Source of the DNA: Pseudoalteromonas shioyasakiensis
GTDB taxonomy: Bacteria; Pseudomonadota; Gammaproteobacteria; Enterobacterales; Alteromonadaceae
Reading direction: 5' to 3'
Assembly (NCBI RefSeq): GCF_019134595.1
Contig: NZ_CP077770.1
Location: forward strand, 392,001-456,000
DNA length: 64,000 nt
In this document: positions 17,958-25,800 of the stretch, in pieces
How positions within the stretch are numbered: position 1 is the stretch's first letter
Layout of the letters: each line of letters begins with the position of its first letter
Notes under the pieces: model-generated
What the model saw: only the letters and a program-made list of their open reading frames with translations
Told to the model about the DNA's origin: nothing
Databases searched by the model: none
Position numbers and translations under genes: made by a program

Positions 17958-20290
17958 GAAAACTCCTCACTACCGTATTTGGTCTTATTCTATTAAGTGG
18001 CTGTGCATATTTAGGTGCCGCTCATTACGATGAACTGTTTGGTGAAGAGCAACCTAGAGAGCGTGTTGTTGCTGCATCAACACTTGAAGGCGCCGAGTTT
18101 TTAAGTGATATAAAGCCGGTACTAGACACTCGTTGTGTGGTTTGTCACGGCTGTTATGACGCACCATGTCAGCTTAAGTTATCTTCTGTGGAAGGTATCG
18201 ACCGCGGCTTAAGCAAAGAGCGAGTTTATGACGGTACACGCTTATTAGCCCAAGAGCCAAGCCGTTTATTGTTCGATGCGACAAGTACCGCCCAGTGGCG
18301 TGAAAAAGGCTTTACGCCAGTACTTAACGAGCGAGCACAAACCGAAGAAGCGAACCTAGCTGGTAGCGTGCTTTATAATGCCTTAGTACTTAAGCAAAGT
18401 AGCCCTCTGCCTAAGCAAGCTATTTTAGGCGATGAGTTTGATTTTTCGCTCGATCGTGAACAAACATGTACCACAATGAATGAGTTTGACTCATTCGCTA
18501 AAGATAACCCACACAGTGGTATGCCTTATGGTTTACCGGGGATCTCAAGCGAAGAGTTTCAACACCTTGCTAAATGGCTTAAGAAGGGCGGTTACCTTGC
18601 TCATATTGAGCCTCCTGAAGAAGGCGTACTAAAACAAGTTGAACGTTGGGAAGCGTTCTTAAATCAAGATGGTTTAAAGCATCAACTGGCTGCTCGCTAT
18701 ATTTATGAGCACTGGTATTTAGCGCATATTTACTTCCCTGAGCATGGCGATAAACATAGCTACTTTAAGCTAGTTCGCTCTTCGACGCCGCCGGGTGAAG
18801 AGATCAAACATATTAGCACCCGTCGCCCTTATGAAGACCCTAAAGTTGAGCGTGTTTACTACCGTTTAATGCATGATCGCTCGACTATCTTAGCGAAAAC
18901 ACATTTACCATTAGCATTAAATGACGAAAAGCTTGCGCGCATCCACTCGCAATTTATTGAAGCTGATTATCAAGTAAATAAACTGCCAAGCTATAAGCCA
19001 GAAGTGGCTTCAAACCCATTTAAAGCCTTTGCTGCAATCCCTGTAAACTCACGTTATCAATTTATGCTTGATGAAGCTGAGCTGATTATTATGGGCTTTA
19101 TTAAAGGGCCAGTTTGTCGAGGTCAAATCGCGTTAAACGTGATTAATGACCAGTTTTGGGTGGGGTTTGCTAAACCAGAAATGGCGGCGACACCAAAAGT
19201 GGGTGAATTGTTGTTGCAACATGAAGATGCCTTAGCATTACCAGCTGAAGAAGAAAGCAATGCCTTGCCGATTTCTAGTTGGGTGAAGTACTCAAAACGT
19301 CAAAACAAATATTTGTCAGCCAAAGTTGCCCTGGCTAATAAGATGTTTGAAAACGGTCAGCACCTAACAACCGATTTACTTTGGCAGGGTGATGGCCATA
19401 ACCAAAATGCAGTACTAACGGTGTTCCGCCACTTTGATAGCTCAACAGTTGTTAAAGGCTGGATAGGTCAAGAGCCAAAAACCGCCTGGATACTCGACTA
19501 CGCACTATTTGAACGTATTCACTACTTGTTGGTGGCGGGTTTTGATGTGTATGGCAACATTGGTCATCAGCTATTGACTCGTTTGTATATGGACTTTTTA
19601 CGCTTAGAAGGTGAAGCAAACTACCTTGCATTATTACCAGAAGCTAAGCGTAAAGAAATTAAAGCTCAGTGGTATCGTAAATCACCACCTAGCTTAACCA
19701 GTTTCTTTGAAGATGAATTGTCATTTAGTCAACCTACAGGCATTGAATACAAAACAATGGATCCGCAGTCAGAGTTGTTTAATATGCTAAAAGAGAAGCT
19801 TAAGCCAATTTTAAGCCCTCGTTACGATTATACGAAAGTGCCTGAACCACTCGCAAAAATTAACGATCTTCCGGTTAAAGCAGTAAACTTGCTGCCGCAA
19901 ATTTCGTTTGTGTTAGTCAAAGATGGCGCTGATAAGCACAAGGCCTATACCCTTATCCACCATAATGCTCATTACAATATTTCGAGCTTATTGAATGAAG
20001 AAGGGCAGCGCGCTTATGACGAAGATACAGTGACAATTGTGCCTGGGTTCATAGGTGATTACCCAGAAGCAATTTGGTACTTACACAATGACCAGCAAAT
20101 TGCAGCTTTTGCAGCTGGGCTTGCTAAAGCAACAGATGAAGCAGCTTACAGAGACCTGAAAAGTGAGTTCGCTATTCGCCGAACACATCCACAGTTTTGG
20201 CAATACAGCGATATTTTACACCGTGTAGCGAAAGAGTATCGCGGCGTTGAATTTGGGTTATTTGATTATAACCGACTCGAAAATCGATAA
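17954..20290 (+). CDS. cti: Fatty acid cis/trans isomerase
   Basis: Periplasmic haem protein that converts cis to trans unsaturated fatty acids in membrane phospholipids, a rapid response to solvents, heat or salt. The 778-residue length matches Cti of Pseudomonas and Vibrio. The N-terminus is a signal/lipoprotein-like segment (LLSGC), and the cytochrome c-type haem motif CVVCH lies near residue 56 within the conserved RCVVCHGCYDAPCQLKLS segment. Other Cti-typical regions (SGMPYGLPG; LAARYIYEHWYLAHIYF; KGPVCRGQIALNVI) are intact. Start ATG overlaps the upstream acidic protein and follows GAGGAGGAAGG. A terminator follows the stop, making a two-gene operon. Confidence 0.95.
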   Translation: MRKLLTTVFGLILLSGCAYLGAAHYDELFGEEQPRERVVAASTLEGAEFLSDIKPVLDTRCVVCHGCYDAPCQLKLSSVEGIDRGLSKERVYDGTRLLAQEPSRLLFDATSTAQWREKGFTPVLNERAQTEEANLAGSVLYNALVLKQSSPLPKQAILGDEFDFSLDREQTCTTMNEFDSFAKDNPHSGMPYGLPGISSEEFQHLAKWLKKGGYLAHIEPPEEGVLKQVERWEAFLNQDGLKHQLAARYIYEHWYLAHIYFPEHGDKHSYFKLVRSSTPPGEEIKHISTRRPYEDPKVERVYYRLMHDRSTILAKTHLPLALNDEKLARIHSQFIEADYQVNKLPSYKPEVASNPFKAFAAIPVNSRYQFMLDEAELIIMGFIKGPVCRGQIALNVINDQFWVGFAKPEMAATPKVGELLLQHEDALALPAEEESNALPISSWVKYSKRQNKYLSAKVALANKMFENGQHLTTDLLWQGDGHNQNAVLTVFRHFDSSTVVKGWIGQEPKTAWILDYALFERIHYLLVAGFDVYGNIGHQLLTRLYMDFLRLEGEANYLALLPEAKRKEIKAQWYRKSPPSLTSFFEDELSFSQPTGIEYKTMDPQSELFNMLKEKLKPILSPRYDYTKVPEPLAKINDLPVKAVNLLPQISFVLVKDGADKHKAYTLIHHNAHYNISSLLNEEGQRAYDEDTVTIVPGFIGDYPEAIWYLHNDQQIAAFAAGLAKATDEAAYRDLKSEFAIRRTHPQFWQYSDILHRVAKEYRGVEFGLFDYNRLENR

Positions 20291-20311
20291 ATTTCTGTTA
20301 ACTATCATGTT

Positions 20312-20338
20312 TAAAGCCCACTTCAAGTGGGCTTTCTT
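20312..20338 (+). terminator. Terminator of the cti operon
   Basis: AAAGCCCACTT-CA-AGTGGGCTTTCTT hairpin with T-rich tail, 22 bases after the cti stop. Confidence 0.85.
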
Positions 20339-20383
20339 GTATTCTATGAACTACAATTATTTTTAAAAAATAATGAGTAAAGC

Positions 20384-22135
20384 ATGTTGCAGCTAGTCAC
20401 AGATATCCGAAAACGATATCGCTGGGGGTTATTGGCGATTGCCATATTGATCTCTGTATCAGCCATCTTGATACAGAGCCTTTTGTATATCCAAAAGGGT
20501 GACGCCAAAGTTATCAACATTGCCGGTAAGCAACGCATGCTGTCACAAAAAATAGCCTTGTACGGCAATGCACTCATTTACCATGAATCCGAACATTTCC
20601 AACAGCAACACCGAAGACTACTGGAACAAGCCGTTGAGCAATTTATTGCAGGGCATCAATTTTTAATTCAGCAGGATGAGCAAGGTCACTATATTTATTT
20701 AAATGAGGCGCTTGAGGCCCATTACTTCTTGCCTCCTACCGCATTAGATGAGCACGTGAAGCGCTATGTGAGTAAAGCGCAGCAGCTATTAAACAATACC
20801 GATAATTTTGCCTATGTGGACCGCTCAACATTTGTTAGCAATCAGCTTGAAGCACTACTCACAAAGCTAGACCAAGCGGTTAAATTACTCGAGCAAAAAT
20901 CAGTTCAAAAAGTCACATTTTTGGCGGTTTTAGAGTTATTGTTTTGGCTTATCGCCATGGTGTTATTAGCCATTGAGTTATTTTTCATTTTTAAACCCAT
21001 GGAGAAACTGGTCACTAAAAATATTGCTAAATACAAAGAAAAAAAAGAGTTTGCTGAGCGTGTTAATAAAAATAAAGAGCGTTTTATAGCCCGTACCAGT
21101 CATGAATTTAGAACACCATTGCAAGGTTTAACCGCATCAATCGAAGCGCTCGATATCAGCGACAGTCAGCAGCTGACTAAACAGCAGGCGCTTTATTGCG
21201 TTAACAGGCTGGTGGCTATGCTAGACGAATTAATGGACTTACAGCAGCTAACCTCGGGAGAATGGCAGTTAAGTTTCACTAGCAGCAATTTGTTATCAAC
21301 ATTAAAGCAAGCTATCTCACCCTATGAATATGCCTGTAACGATAAAGGTATTACCTTGAGCGTGAACTTAGCTGAGTCACTCAATAAAGAGGTGAGTACT
21401 GACCACGCAAGGTTGACGCAAATTGTTGCTGAAATCATTAACAATGCCGTTAAATTTACTCCAAGCCAAGGCCGTATTGCCGTAACTGCTGCGTGCCAAG
21501 GTGAGCAGCACTTTGTAATGGAAATACAAGATAACGGTAAAGGCTTTGAAAAGCCGCCGACAGATTTACTTAGCTACGAAAATGACTCAGAGCAACATTT
21601 TCAAGGCTTAAAAACGGGGCTGCTTAGGGTTATGCACATTGTTAAAGCATTAAAAGGAGAAATCCAATTTCTCAATGCTGAGCCACAAGGTGTGAAAGTA
21701 TTAATTAATTTAGAGCTAGAGAGCACGCCTAAATCAGCAATGCCAGCGCCGCTGCCGAAAGCTTTACACTGCTTAATTGTGGAAGATAACCCGCTAAACG
21801 CCACCATTTTAGGGCGCATGGTTAGCCATTTAAATTACAGCTTTGATGTGGCTGAAAATGGCTTAATTGCCACAGATAAAGCCTCAGATAAGCATTACGA
21901 TTTAATTTTTATGGATTTAAATATGCCAGTTATGGATGGCTTTAAAGCGATTGATATTATTCGTAATGAGCAGGGGCAACAAGTGCCAATTTTGGTGGTG
22001 ACCGCCAATACATCGAATGAAGATTTGCAACGAGTATATGAGCTTGGAGCAAACTTGCACGTATATAAACCGATCTCTTTAGATTCAGTGCAAAAAGCTC
22101 TCAGCATTTTATTTACTGAGAGCTCACAGGGATAA
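20384..22135 (+). CDS. Hybrid sensor histidine kinase / response regulator with PilJ-like sensor
   Basis: Membrane-bound signalling protein of 583 residues. A transmembrane helix (~17-36) precedes a periplasmic region starting with GKQRMLSQKIALYGN, the signature of the PilJ/NarX-type four-helix sensor domain; a second helix lies at ~182-204. A HisKA domain follows with phospho-acceptor His in ARTSHEFRTPLQ (~240), then HATPase_c with N-box EIINNAVKFTP and DNGKG. A receiver domain (~462-578) has the acidic pair EDN and phospho-acceptor Asp in FMDLNMPVMDG (~511). There is no output domain, so it probably relays phosphate to an Hpt protein or unlinked regulator. Stimulus unknown; nitrate/nitrite-like sensing is only a fold-level analogy. 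Confidence 0.92.
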   Translation: MLQLVTDIRKRYRWGLLAIAILISVSAILIQSLLYIQKGDAKVINIAGKQRMLSQKIALYGNALIYHESEHFQQQHRRLLEQAVEQFIAGHQFLIQQDEQGHYIYLNEALEAHYFLPPTALDEHVKRYVSKAQQLLNNTDNFAYVDRSTFVSNQLEALLTKLDQAVKLLEQKSVQKVTFLAVLELLFWLIAMVLLAIELFFIFKPMEKLVTKNIAKYKEKKEFAERVNKNKERFIARTSHEFRTPLQGLTASIEALDISDSQQLTKQQALYCVNRLVAMLDELMDLQQLTSGEWQLSFTSSNLLSTLKQAISPYEYACNDKGITLSVNLAESLNKEVSTDHARLTQIVAEIINNAVKFTPSQGRIAVTAACQGEQHFVMEIQDNGKGFEKPPTDLLSYENDSEQHFQGLKTGLLRVMHIVKALKGEIQFLNAEPQGVKVLINLELESTPKSAMPAPLPKALHCLIVEDNPLNATILGRMVSHLNYSFDVAENGLIATDKASDKHYDLIFMDLNMPVMDGFKAIDIIRNEQGQQVPILVVTANTSNEDLQRVYELGANLHVYKPISLDSVQKALSILFTESSQG

Positions 22136-22148
22136 CCAAAGCGTTAAA

Positions 22149-22772
22149 TTAGTTCGTTACTTTAATGTCGCCAACACCCACTTCGACTTCGATATCGTAT
22201 TGGCCATTGCCACGATAGCTTGAATGCGAGCTAACCACTTTACGGCTAGTGTTACCGTCATTTTTTAAGCCGCGAATTTTAGTGTCGCCGACACCTGTAT
22301 CAAGCTCGATACGTTTGTAGTCATCAAGCGCGCTATCAATTCTTACCGCGCCCACACCAAGCTCAATCTCAACTGAATTACTTGCGTCGTTAATTTCAAT
22401 ATCGCCAACACCAAGTTCAACATCAATTGCCATCGATTTAGGCATTTTTACATGCCAGTTTTGTTGAATATCATCGTTATCTAATTTTAAGCTAAGTGAG
22501 CTGGCACTTTGCGAGTGGCTTAATTCGATATCTGATAAATCAACATCAGAGCTGAACCAGCTATTGTCATTTTTTGGTTCAATGCGAACCGTAACGACGA
22601 CTTCGCTACCGTCATAGCTTTCGACCTCTAAGCTGCCCACCGGAAAATCAATATCAAGCTGGCTTGCGCCATTCACTGCGAAGTTGTGATTTAGTTCACG
22701 TGAGTCTTTTGCCATTGCGTATGTTGTTGTTAGTGCTAAGCCAATTGCTGCTACACAAAGTAATTTTTTCAT
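22149..22772 (-). CDS. Exported DUF4097-like repeat protein
   Basis: A 207-residue protein with a signal peptide (MKKLLCVAAIGLALTTTYAMA) and a regular pattern of beta-strands punctuated by VGVGD / LGVGAVRI / TGVGDTKI motifs about every 20-25 residues, typical of the beta-helical putative adhesin family (DUF4097). ATG 22772 follows AGGAAAAAGACA. Role is unknown; such proteins are often near sigma/anti-sigma or two-component genes, and here it is convergent with a hybrid kinase gene 13 bases away. It is divergent from the ModF-like ATPase gene. Confidence 0.82.
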   Translation of the reverse strand: MKKLLCVAAIGLALTTTYAMAKDSRELNHNFAVNGASQLDIDFPVGSLEVESYDGSEVVVTVRIEPKNDNSWFSSDVDLSDIELSHSQSASSLSLKLDNDDIQQNWHVKMPKSMAIDVELGVGDIEINDASNSVEIELGVGAVRIDSALDDYKRIELDTGVGDTKIRGLKNDGNTSRKVVSSHSSYRGNGQYDIEVEVGVGDIKVTN

Positions 22773-22901
22773 TGTCTTTTTCCTGTTGATGACCTTTTAT
22801 ACCTTAGTCGCAGCTGTGTTCAAAAAAGGTTTAAACGATTTTTAATTTTTTATCGAATGCGGTAACGTCAAGCTAACGGTAACTTAGAATGAGGATTCAA
22901 A

Positions 22902-24359
22902 GTGCAACAAGTGCAGTTGGTTAATGTTCGAGCCAGCCTAAAGGGGCAGGGCAATGACGTTTATTATTTAGATGATCTCAATATCAATGTATCGCCATTG
23001 AAGCAATGGGTTTTACTTGGTGCGAATGGGGCGGGAAAATCGGCCGTGGCAGCTGCCATTGCCGGTTTTGCGAAAATAGAAAAAGGCCAGTATGAAAATA
23101 GCTTTGAGCGTATTGCATTGGTTTCGCCAGACAGCCAAAAGCAACTCCTTGCGGCTGAGCTAACAAAAGATCAAGATGATATTATTGATGGTGTTACGCC
23201 TTCGAGTACGGTTTATGAGTTAATTATTGCAGGTCGAGACGAGCAACAGCTTGATAGTGATTTGCTACAGCAGTTAATAAGCCTATTTGATTTTAGTGAT
23301 AAACTTAGCAAGGCATTTCGCGATTTATCGACCGGTGAAACCCGCAAACTGATGCTGATTCAAGCCATAATAGGTCGACCAGATTTACTAGTGCTTGATG
23401 AGCCTTTTGATGGCTTAGACGTCACAGCAATAGCTGGGCTTAACCAGCTACTCGCAGAGCTTAGTAAAACAACGACCCTTATTTTTGTGCTCAATCGCTT
23501 AACTGAGATCCCTGATTTTGTTGATCACTACGCCTATGTTAAAGAGGGTCATGTCACAGAGCAATTAGCAAAGCCTACAGCCGAGCAGCGCGATGATTTA
23601 CTAAAGCTGTTGCATCTCACTCATACCCAGTTACAAATACCAGAGGCAGATATTGACCATCAAGCGCCTCCGCTCACAGATTCTATGCTGGTAAAACTCA
23701 ATAACGCAGCAGTGAGTTATGGCGGCGAGGCTGTATTTGAAAAACTCAACTGGCAAATTAACCAAGGCGAACATTGGCAGTTAACAGGTAAAAATGGCTC
23801 AGGTAAAACCTGTTTGCTGAACCTTATCACTGGCGATAACCCGCAGTGTTACAACAACGATATCAAGGTGTTTGGCTACCAGCGTGGAAGCGGTGAGAGT
23901 ATTTGGCAAATTAAACAACACATTGGTTATATTTCTAACGCGCTACATATGGATTATCGAGTGAGTATAACCGCGCTCAATACGGTTGTTTCGGGCTTTT
24001 ATGACAGCATTGGTCTTTACCAAAAAGCCACCGATAAGCAACTTGCCATTGCCAAAAAGTGGTTAGCGTTATTAGGTTTAAGTGACAAACAAAGCAGTTC
24101 ATTTAGCCAGCTGTCTTTTGGTGATCAGCGTTTATTGTTGATTGCTCGGGCTATGGTTAAACACCCTAACTTATTGATCCTTGATGAGCCTTGCTTAGGC
24201 CTCGATGAAGCGAATAGGCAACGGGTGTTATTACTAATAGAAAAAATCTGCGCTGCAGGCACTAGCACCGTGGTGTATGTTAATCACCACGCGAGTGACA
24301 AAATAGCCGGTATCAACAATTATTTAGAGATGGCAGATTTCACAAAAAAAGCGCCATAA
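22902..24359 (+). CDS. modF: Double ABC ATPase, ModF-like
   Basis: Cytoplasmic protein with two complete ABC ATPase domains and no membrane segments. Domain 1 has Walker A LGANGAGKS, signature LSTGETRK and Walker B LLVLDEPFDGLD; domain 2 has TGKNGSGKT, LSFGDQRLLL and LLILDEPCLGLD. This architecture and the 485-residue length match ModF (photorepair protein PhrA), linked to molybdate uptake loci in Escherichia coli but of uncertain function. The gene starts at GTG after GAGGA. No modABC genes are nearby, so a molybdenum role here is only by family analogy. Confidence 0.82.
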   Translation: MQQVQLVNVRASLKGQGNDVYYLDDLNINVSPLKQWVLLGANGAGKSAVAAAIAGFAKIEKGQYENSFERIALVSPDSQKQLLAAELTKDQDDIIDGVTPSSTVYELIIAGRDEQQLDSDLLQQLISLFDFSDKLSKAFRDLSTGETRKLMLIQAIIGRPDLLVLDEPFDGLDVTAIAGLNQLLAELSKTTTLIFVLNRLTEIPDFVDHYAYVKEGHVTEQLAKPTAEQRDDLLKLLHLTHTQLQIPEADIDHQAPPLTDSMLVKLNNAAVSYGGEAVFEKLNWQINQGEHWQLTGKNGSGKTCLLNLITGDNPQCYNNDIKVFGYQRGSGESIWQIKQHIGYISNALHMDYRVSITALNTVVSGFYDSIGLYQKATDKQLAIAKKWLALLGLSDKQSSSFSQLSFGDQRLLLIARAMVKHPNLLILDEPCLGLDEANRQRVLLLIEKICAAGTSTVVYVNHHASDKIAGINNYLEMADFTKKAP

Positions 24360-24371
24360 GGCGCTTTTTAA
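24343..24371. terminator. Bidirectional terminator overlapping the modF-like stop codon
   Basis: AAAAAAAGCGCC-ATA-AGGCGCTTTTTA; the TAA stop lies in the loop region. It serves the convergent pair (22902+ and 24386-). Confidence 0.85.
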
Positions 24372-24385
24372 ACGATTGAAATCAT

Positions 24386-25264
24386 TTAGATACGGGTAAC
24401 TTTAAAACCCTTATCTGTTAATTGCTTCAATAAACCGTGTTGCTCTGGTAAGTGTAAAGCGCCCACTGCAATGAACAGCTTTTCTTTACCGATGCGAGTA
24501 GATAGTTGATTAACCCAGTCATTGTTACGGTCTATCAACATCACTTGCTCGCTTAGTTGACCATACTGAGAGTCATCAAAGCTTTCATTGTAAAACTGTG
24601 TAAGTGTTTTCATATCACCTGATTTCCAAGCCTTAATAAGACCAAAAAAGTAGGTGTCTACATCTGCAAGTTGCTCGAATGTTTCTTCGATCATCTTGTC
24701 ATTCATAATTGCTAAATGCTCAAACATTTCCATTTGGCGTTCAAGAGTTTCTAGCTCACCAATAGATATTTTATGTTCTTGAGCGTAAGCAAGTACTTGC
24801 TTGTCGATGCCGTATTGATCTGAAAAACCGACGCTTTGGAACTCCATTTGCATCATGGTGACCATCACCGCCCACGGTGCTAAGTTCTTAAACATCGCAA
24901 TATCAATTGATTTATCAGCAAAGTACTTTTGCAGTTTTGCATAGTTTTCAGGTGATAATTCTGATTGTAATGTTTTGCCATTTTTCAGCATCATAAATGG
25001 TAATGAGCGACGCTGCATTTCCATCGGTGAAATGGCGCTGATATCCACCTCAACAATGACTTTATCTGAGTTATCGAGTGCTTTTGTTACCTTACTTGGT
25101 AAGCCTTTCATGCTGTTGTCACCCACATGCACGGTACCGAATAAATAAGAAGCAACACCGTTTTTTTCTACTTTCCATAACCCCGGCTCTGCGAGTGCAT
25201 ATTGGCTAAAACCAAGCAGTAGCACCATAAAAAACAGGGCATTTATACGCTGGACGAATTTCAT
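24386..25264 (-). CDS. TraB/GumN family protein
   Basis: A 292-residue exported protein of the TraB/PrgY/GumN family, a proposed metalloprotease-like (Tiki-related) fold. The start at 25264 is chosen because AAAAGGAAAG lies just upstream; a further ATG 15 bases upstream is less well placed. Signal peptide ends YALA. The family's first motif, SYLFGTVHVGD, appears right after the mature N-terminus, and the C-terminal motif FIAVGALHLPEQHGLL with conserved His is present. Function in bacteria is largely unknown. It is transcribed away from the ilv operon. Confidence 0.88.
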   Translation of the reverse strand: MKFVQRINALFFMVLLLGFSQYALAEPGLWKVEKNGVASYLFGTVHVGDNSMKGLPSKVTKALDNSDKVIVEVDISAISPMEMQRRSLPFMMLKNGKTLQSELSPENYAKLQKYFADKSIDIAMFKNLAPWAVMVTMMQMEFQSVGFSDQYGIDKQVLAYAQEHKISIGELETLERQMEMFEHLAIMNDKMIEETFEQLADVDTYFFGLIKAWKSGDMKTLTQFYNESFDDSQYGQLSEQVMLIDRNNDWVNQLSTRIGKEKLFIAVGALHLPEQHGLLKQLTDKGFKVTRI

Positions 25265-25515
25265 AACTTTCCTTTTCATAACGTGGTTTTTTCAATACTA
25301 AACTAATTTTTCTTTGATGCGTTAAATTAAATCGGTTCAAAGCAGAAAAATCACATCTAATTGCTAAAAATTAATCAATCATAGAATGGCAAATAACGAG
25401 GTGTGAAATTTCAATTTTTTGAATATAATGAAATATAAATCTATTTTTGGTTATTTGTTGAATATTTATTTCTTTAATTTTGCTTTTTAGCCTATTTTTT
25501 GAATTGATTTTTATG

Positions 25516-25545
25516 TTGACTTACAGGCCCCCGCGCGGTACTAAT
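25516..25545 (+). promoter_or_regulatory. Promoter of the ilvLGMDA operon
   Basis: TTGACT (25516-25521) and TACTAAT (25539-25545) are separated by 17 bases, a strong sigma-70 arrangement, with an unusually GC-rich spacer (GGCCCCCGCGCGG) in otherwise AT-rich DNA. Predicted start is near 25552, about 55 bases before the leader peptide. Confidence 0.75.
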
Positions 25546-25607
25546 AGAAAAAGGCAGCGGGATGGCTAGATATCCGCTACAAATGAACAGAATTTGGTTA
25601 TAGATAA

Positions 25608-25679
25608 ATGCTTACAAACAAACTTTCTCTAATTCTAATTAACGTCGTGGTGATTATTATTACCGCGGGGGCTTGTTAG
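25608..25679 (+). CDS. ilvL: ilv operon leader peptide
   Basis: A 23-codon open frame too short for ordinary gene calling. Of its 23 residues four are Leu, five Ile and three Val, with a VVVIII run like that of the Escherichia coli ilvGMEDA leader peptide. It begins MLTNKLSL, ends TAGAC and stops at TAG. Ribosome pausing at these codons when charged Leu, Ile or Val tRNAs are scarce should control the terminator at 25704. Its 5' codons are themselves the left arm of an RNA stem with the segment before the terminator. No strong ribosome binding site is seen. Confidence 0.88.
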   Translation: MLTNKLSLILINVVVIIITAGAC

Positions 25680-25703
25680 TGCTTAGAGAAAGTTAAAGCA
25701 TTT

Positions 25704-25742
25704 AAAAAAGCCCCCCGCACTTAACAGTCCGGGGGGCTTTTT
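25704..25742 (+). terminator. Attenuator terminator of the ilv operon
   Basis: AAAAAAGCCCCCCG, a 12-base loop, then CGGGGGGCTTTTT. Very strong GC stem with T-run, 24 bases after the leader peptide stop and 58 bases before ilvG. Confidence 0.92.
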
Positions 25743-25800
25743 CGTTTTAGAGTTTAAGTTGCAGCAAATACACAATGTCACTGAGGAATGAGGATTTACG

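Larger units (their letters stand above)
25605..25742 (+). promoter_or_regulatory. ilv attenuator: alternative leader RNA structures
   Basis: Three mutually exclusive elements can be read directly. (1) Leader stem: TAAATGCTT at 25605 pairs with AAGCATTTA at 25696, and AACTTTCTCTAA at 25621 pairs perfectly over 12 bases with TTAGAGAAAGTT at 25683. (2) Antiterminator: GCGGGGGCTT at 25666 is complementary to AAGCCCCC(C)GC at 25709. (3) Terminator at 25704. A ribosome stalled on the Leu/Ile/Val codons (25623-25661) blocks stem 1 and should favour the antiterminator; free translation or no stall should favour termination. Confidence 0.8.

Noticed and set aside
25528..25676. Complementarity between the GC-rich promoter spacer (GCCCCCGCG) and CGCGGGGGC in the leader
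   Set aside because: The spacer lies between -35 and -10 and is upstream of the expected transcript start, so it cannot pair in the RNA.
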